Below, piece by piece: positions 47,136 to 58,617 of a DNA stretch of 64,000 nt (the first letter of the stretch is position 1; each line of letters opens with the position of its first letter). Where the stretch lies: NCBI GenBank assembly GCA_036172665.1, contig CM069873.1, forward strand, positions 30,744,001-30,808,000, written 5' to 3'. The stretch is from Prosopocoilus inquinatus (taxonomy: Eukaryota; Arthropoda; Insecta; Coleoptera; Lucanidae). Under the pieces are notes generated by a model that saw only the letters and a program-made list of their open reading frames with translations, did not search any database and was not told the DNA's origin. The translations under genes and the position numbers were made by a program.

Positions 47136-49679
47136 TAAAATTTTTTAAAAATGGATTTAGTAATTCAACAATATTTTAAAGTTGGTGCAATTGGTACGAA
47201 TTTATCGTTTCTAACAAAATACATGTATTTATTTGAAGTTAGAGATTCCTTGTAATTGAGTGTCTTTGTTGTAAATTATATGGGTAGGACCAGAAGGTGT
47301 CAAAAACTTTCCAAGCAGGAAGACCCATTTTGGTATGATCATGATTTTTGCATTCATTTTCACATATCAGAAAAATGTGCTTCCGATTACTGAACTAATT
47401 GAAAATAAAACAAAATATATCTAACAAACTGGTAAATCGTTTAATTTGTCCATCTCAAAGATATATTAAATCAAAAGATTGAAATTAATTAGTTAAATTA
47501 AAGTTAAATAAAGTAATCATACGCTGCAGGTACATCTAAAGACCCCCCAATTAGCTTAATTACCTACTTGCTAAATGTACCTTACACAAAAGTCAACTTC
47601 TTGAAGTTACAGTAATATTTATGATGGGCATTTCTGCACGGGTAATATTTCATTGGCGAAAGTCGCCTACAAAGGTTAGCTGGTGATATTTTAGCGTGTG
47701 AATGGACGTCTTCTGCAAATGAAACGAATTAATAAGGGACGCTGCGTCTGACTAACGAAATTAATGGTGGTCACAAATAAGAGATCGCAAATTTAAAAGA
47801 ATTTAATTAGGCGCATCAGTTTCGTGACAAAACCACACACACGGAAGTGAATCCGTCCGGAGACATAAATCACGAGGGTTGACTGTTTTGTGCTGCACCA
47901 CACACACTTTTAAATGTTTTTTTAGTCCTCGAAACGTTTTATCTTAACGCTTGTTTATTTCTTTTGGTGACAAAAATTTAATTAGGCCGTAAAAAATTAT
48001 ATCATATCAACTTCTACTTTGAACCTATATTTCTTTTTAGAGTTTAAATTTATTACATAAGGTGATCTACAAACTCTGCGACAATCTTTTGTAAATGAGG
48101 TTGAATTAATAATAAATTGTCTTCCTGTATCAACATGTGTCCGGTTCGTTTTGATTTAGAAGTTAACAAGCGTTTGCAAATAAACGCTCAAATATTTAAT
48201 TTAACAAAACAATAAATGTTAAGCTCGACTTGGATGCAAGCATCTATCTGCCTACTCTTGCAAATAAGAGAGTATATACATGTTTGAGAGTATTCAACTT
48301 TGTCAGTTTTAAAAATCTAATTGTTAAAGCAATAAATAAAATTATAAAAATAATACGATTTATTTTATTTTTCAAACGAGAGACCCATTATTCTTTTCAC
48401 TTCAAACCTAGCTTCTTCCAATACAGTGTCCAATCTAGTTCTTGTGTTATATACCCCTCGAGGTTAAGTATATGGAGGCCATATAACGTGTACCGGCCTT
48501 TAGTATACCAATACGAATGGACTGTTGTGGAGTATCGCGCACTTCGTCACCCACATGTTGGGTTCTCTGATGCTCCTTTATTTTTGCCACGAAAGAGAGG
48601 GGAGTGCGCATCCGAAAATCGGATCGTTTTCTACTCACTAGTTACTCCTCCAGTTACTTAACCTCAATGGGTATACCTTTAAAAATTATAAAGAATTAAT
48701 TTCAATAACTTGATAGTTTGTCTAAAAATAAAAATATTCAACGAAGAGACTTGGTCTAGGCAAACTAACAAACGTAGCAGTTCGTACAGTTGCCTACATT
48801 AAAGGTGATGAACATAACTTTTTCGTGGAGAAATGTTTAAATGTTTAAAGAATTTTCTAGTTCTTCCTAATTTCAGAGAAGAAATAATAGACATACAAAA
48901 AAATACTAATTACTAATTTATTTATTTTAATTTTCACCTGCTTTAGAAGAGAAAATTATTGAACTACCTTAAAAAATTATAAACAATTAATTTCAGTAAT
49001 AAACCTGACCGGTTAAAAATAAATTGACATTTTCATAAAATTATTTCTTAATAATAAATTAATGAAAGGCTTAGTGTAAGCAATCCATTGAACATAGTCG
49101 TTTGTGTGGTTGACTACACTCCAAATAGTAAGAACATGTTCCTTTTAATTACACATGTAATGTGATAAACTTTTTCAGGATTCGCTGAAATTATGAATTT
49201 TCCAAACATTTTAATATTCAGAACAATTTTCCTTAATTTTTTTTTTTAATTTCAAAAAACATGTTTGTACTTTTCGTAGATATACAAAACTATAAATTAA
49301 AGAAAAGTCATTAATGTAAAACATTATTTTTTCCCGGTGATTGGAAACCCTGCTCTTGCTTCATTTTTCATTCAAATGTATTGGAGACTGTGGTTTGCAT
49401 TGCAATCAAAAGTGATTTGCATTTTTAATAAAAGTTTTGAATTTTTAGTAGATGACTTCTTTTGTGAATAAGAAGAAGTCATCTACTGATGTAATTAGTA
49501 TTAAAAAACATTTTATGGTTAGGAGATTCAATTCCATTTTTATTCGTTCTCAATTTTTACTTTTACAACGTGTCATATGCTGTACATTTTCCTTGTCTTT
49601 CTATTTACGTAAGTAGGCAGTCTTGTATTCTTGTGAATTTGATGTATCAGATTATGTAACATCCCTTATATCTATAGAT
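47136..49679. other. No recognised gene; perfect 15-bp hairpin at 49447-49487
   Basis: The plus-strand frame at 48230-48661 (143 codons) overlaps an open minus-strand frame at 48447-48638 in a less AT-rich patch, but neither shows a known domain. The rest is AT-rich. Confidence 0.4.
49447..49487. repeat. Perfect 15-bp hairpin
   Basis: AGTAGATGACTTCTT (49447-49461) is exactly inverted at 49473-49487 with an 11-base loop. Its role is unknown. Confidence 0.75.
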
Positions 49680-49880
49680 GTTAACTGTGATATTACCAAC
49701 CCCAGCCGAACTAGAAGTAATTCCACCCCCAGTAGGGTCTTTTAACGTACCAAATATTATATTGAGACGAGGCCTAAAGTTTTCTTCACAACTGCAAATT
49801 TTACCACCACGACAGAATTTGAACTTTTGTCTTTCGGGTTCGAGAGCATGAATCCAAACCTATGGGCCATCTTAGTATGC
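49680..49880 (-). mobile_element. Possible tRNA-derived SINE
   Basis: Read on the minus strand, the A-box-like TGGCCCATAGG (plus 49859-49869) and B-box-like GTTCAAATTC (49815-49824) have tRNA-like spacing, followed by a body containing the inverse of GGGTCTTTTAACGTACC (plus 49735-49751). The boxes are imperfect, so confidence is moderate. Confidence 0.45.
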
Positions 49881-51062
49881 TTATCTCGTTGACTTATTTG
49901 TAGTCTTTTCGTTTCGATTTCCTGATTTCCTTTCATGGTTCATAGCCCTCTATACTTAATAACATTATTTATTCTGTGTATTCTTCATCTTGTGTTTGGA
50001 TCAAAAAAGGTTGTATTTAGATTTCGGTCGGTAAGAAGTTTAATTTTCTTTCGTCTAGTTCTTTTCTGTGTCGTCGCACTTTGAAATTTTTCCAACATTT
50101 TGCTACAGTTTCTTTCGCTTCATGTAAATAAAATTTGCTTCGTTTGTTTACAATAGTATTTCGTCAGTGTCTATAAAAAAATTGATGATCAGAGGTATAG
50201 AGCTAAGGGCATTAAAATAAAGGAGATTTACTATAATGAAAAATGGTGGTAAATGTAATTATAATAATAAGTGGAACATTATTACTATTACGATTACATG
50301 TCTCTCTACATTACGCTGCGGTGTTTGACTGAGTGGGTAAATCAATCAGAATGGTGAACCAGTGTTAATAATTTAGATTCTGGACTGTTAGGTAGATAGT
50401 TCCTTGAATTTGTATCCGACAGTTGGCAGCTGAGATGGAGGACCTTTGATGGTGTCAATCAATATATCGACAATTCATTAAATTAATACTGTCTGCTGGC
50501 TGAGTACCTTTGCCTATAATTTTCTTTTATTGTCGATGATAGTTGGAAAATCTAGAACTAGATACGCGTCAGATTTCTATATGGCGATGCATCTTTTCCA
50601 AGAAAAAAAATCATTAAATTTTCTAAGGACACGTCAATTGGCTTCTGCCTTAAATATTCCAAAGCTTTAAAGGAGTTTATCGAAGAGTTGAAAGAATACA
50701 AAAAGAAAGCAATTGAATATAAAAATTTTAATGGTAGCTAGTGCAATAAATACCGAAACATTTAGTTAATAGAATCTCGTCCAATTTAAAGAACGCTTGT
50801 GGCGGCCGTAATTGCGGGCTGCATAAATCTTTTATTTTCAGCGTTAGAATAAAATTAATGATGCAGCGTTATTCCCAAAAGCAAAGTAGACGAAGCATTC
50901 GAAATCAGCGCCCGGGTCCTCCGAGAGATAGGAGCAATTGCGAACTGGAAATAACTAGAATATCCTGAATAAAATATAGAGTTCCGCTCAGTCGGTAAGT
51001 GAGATAATAATCCGATGGCTCAGTCGACCCACTTCTGTCGGAGCTTGGTGATCGATACTCAC

Positions 51063-51296
51063 CGATTGTACCCCGTACCTTGGATATAATGCGCCCCTGC
51101 GTGTACAGATTTCGTCGATTTCGCGTGTTAGGAAATGATACCCTAAAGGGTTTTCGTCACTAGCCTTGCGAAACATCTGCCTGACGCGGAAACGCGAGGC
51201 TCTACACACCCTCGGATAATCGGTGAACTGATAAAGATACACGTGGGGGCTTCCCCTGGGACACTTCAGGCGCGTTTTCAAGTCCAAAGTAAACAA
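51063..51296 (-). CDS. Candidate orphan exon, unknown protein
   Basis: An open minus-strand frame of about 78 codons is clearly less AT-rich than its surroundings and ends exactly at a good donor, TCG|GTGAGT (51062-51057), in phase 0. The peptide includes RFRVRQMFRKASDENPLGYH and FLTREIDEICTRRGALYPRY, which looks like real protein. There is no ATG at the frame start (it opens with TTG). A possible acceptor is the ATCTTTATCAG stretch near 51220-51230, which would shorten the exon. I do not recognise the family. Phase 0 does not match the phase-1 entry needed by the Ig exon at 41452-41652, so it probably belongs to another gene, a 5' part, or a decayed element. Confidence 0.3.
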
Positions 51297-52338
51297 ACAT
51301 TAGAACTTACTCGCGTAATTTAATTAAGATACCGAAAACTGACAACTTGAAACTCAGTAAGCTATTATCATCATCGTCTATAATGCTTCTTTGTTTATGA
51401 GGAAATTATAACTGGCTTTGAGCCAACTTAAAAAGAAAACTTTTATTTACTCTTCACACACTGGAGGAATGTTAATGTGGAAAAATGAAGAACGCGAAGT
51501 TAATTTTCCATCCAAAGCGACATAAATTACTGTTACTTGATATGCAATCCTGTAACGTTTAGAATAATGGGCTACTTTCTCACAAGCGTAACATAAATCA
51601 AAGTTACCTAATTTCTTCTGGAATTACTAGAACAAAAGGGGTTCAACGATTTTGTTTTATTAAACTTCTACGTGTGTTCATGTGTACGCATGTTGTATAC
51701 TGAAATAAATAACCTTTTCGTTGAAGTCAGATTTGGATTGTTTTAATTAAATAATAAAATATAATAATCGTTGTAATTATTTAGTTTCTTCTTTGACTGT
51801 TAAGGGTGGTCTATGAAGGCTTTAAAATAACATTTAACACTAATACTAAAAATGACCAATACGTTTAAAAATTTTGTTATATTTGCTCGTTGTTTGTACA
51901 AGATTTGAGTATATTATTTGAAACAAAAAAGTTTTGGGCTGTTCGAAAAAAGTATCCAATTAATTCTCTTGTCCACAGTTTTTGATATAATTAACTGTGT
52001 AAAAACGTGGTTAACAACCCATATTTTGTCCCCAATTATTTTAAACAATCTGTACAAGTTAGATCTCGATTTTCCTTATTAGTAGCGCCCTGGTTTTCGG
52101 ACGGAAAGCCAGAAATTGATTTTCCAATATGTTTCCCATGGTTGCTCAAACGGCGTTTTATCTGTATTTTCAGAATTGTCAAAAATGGTTCGCTCTTATC
52201 TTACCTCTTTTCGGTTTTTACTCTCCTTGGACTTCAAATAGAATAAAAATTTTACTTGTGAGAATATCTCAAATAAAAATGCCCAAATTTTCAAATATAA
52301 CAACATATTAATAACGTAAAATTTAGTTTATAATACTG

Positions 52339-52790
52339 TTACGAATTTGGGGGTTCACAAATTATAGTCGTTAAATTTCAGAACACTTTAATTAAAAGCA
52401 TTTGCTTTACACAATTAACAACACAATTGTAATGATGTCTATCAAATAACATTTTTACAAAATATACTTTCTATTTATTCGAGGTACGAACCCTTCGTTC
52501 GCTAACTTCATAACTAAACTCGTGGCGGATCGTACGGCCTAAGGCACTCGATCTCTGTCTAAGGACACAGGTACTGCCATCATATGGTTTTGACACTTGA
52601 CAGTGGGTATTTGACGTTGAACGAGCGGGTTGTCAAAATTGACAAGCTGAATACTTTACGTAAACAGAATGCAAATGTAACGCAAATCACTTTAAATTTC
52701 TATTTCATTAACACAACATATAAGTTTATAATAAATCTAAGCGTTAATAGTGCGAATATGACTCAATAAATGGAAAAATAACCAAAAAGC
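52339..52790 (+). mobile_element. Inverted partial copy of the 53.1-58.9 kb LTR
   Basis: The segment 52520-52790 is the reverse complement, with substitutions, of about 53130-53400. Shared marks are AAGGCACTCGAT, TACTGCCATCATAT, GGGTATTTGAC, TTGTCAAA and the run to AATATGAC. It therefore contains the middle and end of an LTR in the opposite orientation. TGTTACGAATT at 52341 could be its LTR start but does not match the other LTR's beginning. The pair would form a hairpin of about 270-bp arms. Confidence 0.75.
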
Positions 52791-53049
52791 ATATATGAGT
52801 TTGACATGAGTATATTGGACGCTTTTCAGGTAAAATATTAAATTTACTTAAAACCCCGAAATGATTTCAATGCATACATTTCTAAATAGTTAGCTGTATG
52901 AACAGAAGTTTCAATAATTTATTTGTTAATATTGAAAATAAAAAAACTACTGATTGTAATTTTATGAACTTGAAAAATAATTAGATTTAGCAAATTCCAA
53001 AACCATTGAAGATAAAAACGAAGTTCAGTGTCCAGTCCAAAGAACCGGA

Positions 53050-54965
53050 GGTAATACTTGACCAAAATAGATGCTTTTTAAGCAGAACTTACAGTTTCTC
53101 ACAATAGCAATTGACTCTTGTTCGGCTAAAGATTAAAAACTTACAGTTTTCCGTTTATTATGTCATATTCCTATTGTAAACGCTTGGAGTTATTATAAAT
53201 TTATATTTTGTCTCAATAAAATGGAAATTTAAAGTAATCTGCCTCATTCTTCCTCTTGATTTATATAAAATATTCCACTTTGTCATCTTTGACAATCCAA
53301 TCGTTCAAGGTCAAATACCCAGTGTCGCGTGTCAAAAATATATGATGGCAGTAGCTGTGTCCAGACATCGAGTGCCTTAGTACAGCCCACGATATACAGA
53401 ACACTGGTACGCGCACTTGCCTGTCTTCCCCATACAAAACGAGGAAGTCAAAAGTAGTGCCTAGTTACGTGATTTAAATTTTACCGCTAGATAACACCAA
53501 TTTATGAAGGACTGTCACTAAACGTCATTAATGTACTCCTGTAGGTTATATTACGTGTTGTTGGCACGGTTGTAGGCGACGTATATTCAGTATTTACGTG
53601 TGTATTAATGGTAAACTTTGATTGGTGTGTATGAAATAAAAAATAAATGGCGACTGTCAAATTTAGCAAGCAATCAAACAGATGTAGAAAGATATTTACT
53701 AATGTAACGAAAAAGTAAGTTTTGCTGTGATTTTTACAAATCTTTCAGAGGCTATTGGTATTATTTGTTTCTTGTATCTGTTTGGTAGTGGTGGAAGAAA
53801 AGGCAGATGTGAGATTAACATTAGTACATTTAGTTGAGGAATAGCATCATCTGTCAGTAAATACTCTGACTGCAACCAGTGCAAATGAATCGAAGACGCT
53901 ATTTGCTTCACTATTCATCGTCAATTTCTTCGAGATTAATAAATCATTTTATTTTTTGAAAGAGCCAGAGTGAAACGTAGATAAACTTTCATTGCGTTGG
54001 TCATCATCATCAGCTTTTTCAAACTTTTATGCAAATGAAGACAAGTGCTTCTCTTACGGTAATCTTGGAATGTAATCAGATGAAACAATAAGTTTAGTAA
54101 ATTAGAAATAATATAAAGAAGGTTATGTGCCTCTCACATAACACTTGATATTTTCAGCTTCCATGGAATTAATTTGTAAGGTCATCAAACTTGAAAGAAA
54201 CAAGCTGCAGTAACGTTTAGGTGTTTTAACTTTATGCACTTTTGGTGTCACTTGCATGCATAACTGATGTTGCTAGATAGGTACTTTTGTGAGTTTATAT
54301 CCACTCGTTATATTGAGTACATTTTAATCAGTACGTCGGTCAGTTTAATGCCAGTTAGATTGGTGGATATTCTAGGTTAGCTAGCAGTCTTACGATGAGT
54401 TCATGTTTATGTTAAAATCGCCTTGCTTCAATACAAATTAATTCTGAGAAGTCTTTCTATTTTTACTGCAATGTAACTAAATTAGGAAACGAATTAAATT
54501 ATTCGCCAATACATACCCTCTTTAAATTAAAATTTCTACGCCTGATAACTTCGCTTTAAATTCATAGTTAAAATTTAAAATGCATTATCTAACCGCAAAG
54601 CAGTTTGTTGCGTACTGTCTACCTCTGTTTATCTCTGCCCATGTGTTTTGTGTTGACTACAAGAGCCTATATAGAACAAGAGCCCCACAAGAACCGTCTG
54701 CGGAATTTGATAAAAATGACAGTCCGCGGTACGGTTCTGCCATCTAGCGAATTTTTACAAACTACTCAACTTGCTCAAAATTTTAAACTGAAAATGGCGG
54801 CGAGTAAGCGTACAAGTGTTCTCTATATCGTGGTACGGCCTATACAGCAGAGCCATCTGTGCTCGAAAGTTTTAGAATGACCGCGTAGCTTCAGTCATGT
54901 TCTGTGACACAAGGTGACGTGTCTGATGTTAAAAATAGATCTATTTGCGCGTCATGGCTGTAACA
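53050..54965 (-). mobile_element. 3' LTR split by a nested DNA transposon
   Basis: The two LTR parts are 54965-54834 and 53382 down to about 53050, matching the 5' LTR in the shared portions (for example CGCGTAGCTTCAGTCATGTT and GGTCAAATACCCA). Removing the insert at 53383-54833 and one TA gives a continuous LTR like the right-hand copy. The left limit is not defined by a target duplication. Confidence 0.8.
53383..54833. mobile_element. DNA transposon (1451 bp, TA target duplication) inside the LTR
   Basis: The ends are inverted repeats: left CAGCCCACGATATACAGAAC followed by ACTGGTACGC, reversed right CCACGATATAGAGAACACTT followed by GTACGC. Weaker inverted similarity extends about 120 bp inward (CGCTAGAT, GGACTGTCA). 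TA flanks both sides (53381-53382 and 54834-54835), while the intact LTR at 58759-58760 has a single TA, an empty-site comparison. The right end lacks about four terminal bases. Frames inside (53699-53911 minus, 54605-54880 plus) are not recognised, so it looks non-autonomous. A TA duplication suggests Tc1/mariner or a related superfamily. Confidence 0.88.
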
Positions 54966-54982
54966 TTGCCACTCTCTTCTGT
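54966..54982 (-). promoter_or_regulatory. Polypurine tract next to the 3' LTR
   Basis: On the minus strand ACAGAAGAGAGTGGCAA lies immediately before the LTR start TGTTACAGCC. This is the expected position and composition of the plus-strand primer of an LTR retrotransposon, and it fixes the LTR boundary at 54965. Confidence 0.75.
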
Positions 54983-54984
54983 TC

Positions 54985-56100
54985 GTCCCGAACAGAGTAC
55001 GGAGCCAAACGGTCGATGTGGATCACTTTCATCTTCCCACGAGGTAGCTTTTGTATCCTATAGACCACATCATTGATCCTCTTAATTATTTGATAGGGTC
55101 CATCTCAAGGCGCCTGTAGTTTGGGGCACAGACCACGAATCCTTCTGGGGTTGTATAGCCACACCTGGTTCTCTTCTTGGAATCTTGTTTCGATGGCTCG
55201 TCGATCGTAGCGGGTCTTCATTTTGTCTGTCGCCAAACTGATGTTACGTCGGATGTATTCGTGAGTGTTCATTAAACAGCATTCAAGTTCTTGCGAGTAT
55301 GGACTTAGTCTCAGTCGAGTTTCTGGTCTCCCAAATTTTAAGTCACAAGGCTGATGCATCTTTCTTCCGAATAAGAAGACACTGTATGAAGTTCGTTTAG
55401 TAGTGTCATGCTCTGCAGAACGGTACGCCATCAGGAAAAGGGGAAGATGTCCTTCCAAGTCCCGTTGGTTCTTCGAAACAACTTTAGCTAGATGTCTCTC
55501 CAAAGTCCTATTGAAACGCTCCACCATTCCATCTGACTGTGGGTGCAAGGGAGTTGTTCGGGTTTTGAAAATGCCTAGTAACCTGGTCAATTCCTGGAAA
55601 ATGTGTCCTTCAAAGTTCCTGCCTTGGTCGGAACGGATCTCCATGGGTACTCCAAATCTTGTTATCCAATTCTCTATCAAGGCATTTACAATGGTTACTG
55701 ACTCTTGGTTTGGCAAAGCATAACCTTCTGGCCATTTGGTGAACTAATCAGTCACTATCATAATGTATTTGTTTCCATGGTTGGTTTCTGGAAATGGGCC
55801 GGCTATGTCAATGGCAATCCTGTCAAATGGTACTCCAACGTTGTAAGGGTGTCATTTTCCGCCAGTCTTTTTCGCGGATCCGCATACTGCAGTACATGTA
55901 GGATACCTGGCACACCAATTTTCCACATCAGTTCTACATTTCGCCTAGTCGAACCTTTCTCGTACTTTCGACAATGTCTTGTTGATGCACAAATGTCCAC
56001 CGGACGTACCGTCGTGAATCTCCTCCAGGAACTCTGCGACCCTTACCCTTGGAAGTACTTTGTTGGTCCTTCATCTAACTCCCATTAGGTGTTTTTCTCA
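54985..56100 (-). pseudogene. Integrase of the gypsy element, broken
   Basis: The N-terminal zinc-binding part is visible in pieces (GTSGGHLCINKT, then WCARYPTC) in different frames. The catalytic core shows the first Asp in RIAIDIAGPFPETN, then MIVTD followed by a TAG where the family has Tyr. In the long frame 55716-55105 it gives RFGVPMEIRSDQGRNFEG (second Asp) and TTPLHPQSDGMVERFNRTL (Glu), completing the D,D-35-E layout. The C-terminal part reaches VWLYNPRRIRGLCPKLQAP and meets a TGA where the family has Trp; DGPYQIIKRI and KVIHVDRLAPY follow in frame beyond the stop. It is inactive. Confidence 0.93.
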
Positions 56101-56179
56101 TTAGCAACCCACTCTTCAACTCCAGAGAATCCCATTGTGCCTAATAGGTTTTAAACACTGGATTCTTCCCCGATATCTC

Positions 56180-57689
56180 TGCCCATGTGGGACGTTGCTG
56201 TCTTTCCTTCCATTCGATTATGGTTCTTATTTCAGAATCTTCTCGCTGTTTCCTCTTAATTGTCTCGGTTGGCAACCTGTCTACTACGACGCCAGTTCTT
56301 TTGATGGGAATTATGCCTTCTTTATTTTCTGCTTTTGGGCAGTATCGACAATCCTCAGGACAAGGTCTTCTGGAGAGTGCGTCCGCGTTATTATGGACAC
56401 GACCTGGACGATGCTCGATTGTAAAATCATACTCCTGTCATCTTCACCTCCATCTGGCAAGCTGGCCTTCTATGTTTTTAAACTGAAGCAACCATTTCAA
56501 TGCTGCATGGTCTGTTCGAAGATGAAACTGTCGGCCATGGCAAGAAGCTGCTTCCTGGTTGCACAGTAGTTCCTTTCGGCTTTCTACAAAACTTTACTGA
56601 AGTAACCAATAACACGTTCTTGCCCGTCTTGCACTTGTGACAGTACGCCTCCAATCCCGTAGTTGCTAGCATCACTATCAATAACAAACTTGCCCTCTGA
56701 TCTTGGATAAGACAATATAGGAGCAGTCACCAAAAGAGCCTTCAGATTGTCAAAGGCTTCTTGGCAGTCCACATTTTTCCTTCGGTCATAGCATGTAGAG
56801 GTTTCGCCGCCTTTGCAAAGTCCTTAACGAATCGTCTGTAATAGGTGCAGAGCCCCAAGAAACTTCTTAATTCGTGGCCAGTTCTTAACAGCTGAAATCT
56901 TGTCCGGGTCGGTCGCAACTCCTGCCTCAGAGGTGACACGTCCAAGGTAATTCACTTCCTTCTGGAAAAACTTGCATTTGGCTGGATTTAATTTTAGCTT
57001 CACCTCTTCAATCCTTTGGAAAACGTTGTTCAGATTTGCAAGGTGTTCTTTGAAGGTTCTTCCAACCACAATCACGTCATATAAGTATATGAGGCAAGTC
57101 TTCCAGCTAAGTCACGCAACACCAATTCCATGAGTCGCTCAAAAGTGGCTGGGGCGTTGCATAGACCAAAAGGCATCACCTTGAACTGCCATAGACCAGT
57201 ACCTGCAGTGAAGGCTGTCTTTTCCTTGTCTTCGGGATGCATTCCGACTTGCCAATAGCCACTTTTCAAGTCCAGAGTAGAGAACCATCTCGCACCGGAT
57301 AAGGTGTCAATTGTGTCATCAATCCGAGGTAAGAGATAGCTGTCCTTTTTCGTGATAACATTTAATAGGCTGTGGTTCACACAGAAACGCGCGCTGCCAT
57401 CCTTTTTAGTTACAAGTACAACAGTAGGTGCCCATGGTCTTTGCGATGGTTCAATAATTCCTTGGCCCTGCATCTTCTTGATTAACTTGTCAGCCTCTTC
57501 TCTCTTCGCCAATGGCAGTCTTCGTGCGGGTTGACGAATTGGATTCGAATCGCCAGTGTTTATTCTGAGCTGAACCGTTCGGGTTAAATCTTCATCGGTA
57601 AAGGCGAAGATTCTTTTGTATTTTCGAAACAGTCCTCCTATGTCTTCTGTTTCCATGGGTGTTAACGATGCTGATACATCTTCCAGCAA
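56180..57689 (-). pseudogene. Reverse transcriptase and RNase H of the gypsy element, broken
   Basis: The frame 57689-57072 holds the RT fingers and palm: VLVTKKDGSARFCVN, YLLPRIDDTIDTL, FSTLDLKSGYWQV and MPFGLCNAPATFERLM. A frameshift follows at about 57080, and in the next frame the catalytic box reads YLYD instead of the family's YLDD, so one catalytic Asp is replaced. RT then runs on (VVGRTFKEHLANL, LNPAKCKFFQ, YLGRVTSEAGVATDP), shifts frame again near 56880 (SFLGLCTYYRRFVKDFAK) and continues into RNase H (PILSYPRSEGKFVIDSDASN, GGVLSQ) until a TAG after YFSKVL at 56584. Further RNase H pieces (KAERNYCATRKQLLAM) and a connection region (SRRPCPEDCRYCPK) remain beyond it. The enzyme is inactive. 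Confidence 0.93.
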
Positions 57690-58576
57690 TTTTTCTCACA
57701 GTAGTGGTAGATGATGCCGAGTGGAGCATCGGTAACTTGAATGTGGTTCAGAGAAGCAATTGCTTCACATTTGTCTACCACTGTTCCGCTGGGTATGGTC
57801 ACTGGGTAACTTTTGACATTTGCAAGAGGGATAGGAATTGTTTCTTGGATCTTCACTAGAGTACCAGCCAGTAAAATTCCTTTCTTGGCGCTACTGATCT
57901 CAGTTGGCTCTATGATTCCGGCAGGATAGCTGCCAAGATTGCTTTCCAACTTCGCCAGAATTAACTTCTTAGTTAAGGCTGGAATGTTTACACATTCGTC
58001 TAATACTACTTTTAGCACTGTAGATAGATTTCCAGGAACGTGGGTAGGTATTTCTTCAGATCCAATTCGCAGAACTTTATCTTTTAAATCTACAACCAAG
58101 CTGTTTTTCTTCATGAAGTCCACTCCCAGTATGAAGTTGTCAACAATGTCTGCCACTAACACCCTGTGCCTGAATTTCATACTTCCAATCTTCATGTCAA
58201 TTTCGGCTTCGACACAAACTGGAGTAACATCGTCAGTAGCTGTTTGGATGTGATATACCTTTCCATTATTTACTAGCTTCCATTTCGGTAAAAGATCTGT
58301 TCTTATGATGGACACATTCGCTCCGGTGTCAATTGTGAATTGGAAAGATCTATCACCAATTTTTCCATCTGCTATCAAGCTATTTTCACTGTTCCTTATC
58401 CTGGAAATGGAGACAATCCTGGGGCACTTCGCAGAGTCAGTCACCACTCGGCCCTTCTTTCTGACTGGTTTTGATTCAAAGTCATCGTCTTGGCGCGCTC
58501 GTTTGCGCCGGCAGTTGTAACTCAAATGACCTGGATAACCACAGTTCCAACAAGTTGTAATTCGTCTGCTATTCAA
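57662..58576 (-). pseudogene. gag nucleocapsid tail and protease of the gypsy element
   Basis: An open frame of about 304 codons with no ATG start (it begins at a TTG after a stop). Residues 9-22 are the zinc knuckle CWNCGYPGHLSYNC (CX2CX4HX4C), followed by a basic stretch (RRKRAR, RKKGR). The aspartic protease follows with FTIDTGANVSIIR (catalytic DTG, around residue 84) and ILGVDFMKKN about 65 residues later, then a linker typical of Ty3/gypsy before RT. The frame ends near 57662, while RT continues in another frame, so there is a frameshift at the protease-RT junction (ancestral or mutational). Most of gag is missing upstream because the LTR is fused here. Confidence 0.9.
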
Positions 58577-58617
58577 GGTGTTTCAGCCTTTCCAATGCAC
58601 GAGCCAGTACATCAGTT

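Noticed and set aside
48230..48661. 143-codon plus-strand frame as a gene
   Set aside because: No recognisable motif, no convincing start context, an overlapping open antisense frame, and a low-complexity beginning.
51063..51296. Candidate exon as the missing first half of Ig domain 1
   Set aside because: It ends in phase 0, whereas the 41652 acceptor requires a phase-1 partner, and it has no Ig B-strand Cys context.
55403..56569. Plus-strand frames of about 100-144 codons opposite the integrase/RNase H region
   Set aside because: They are antisense shadows of the retrotransposon coding strand and show no domain.
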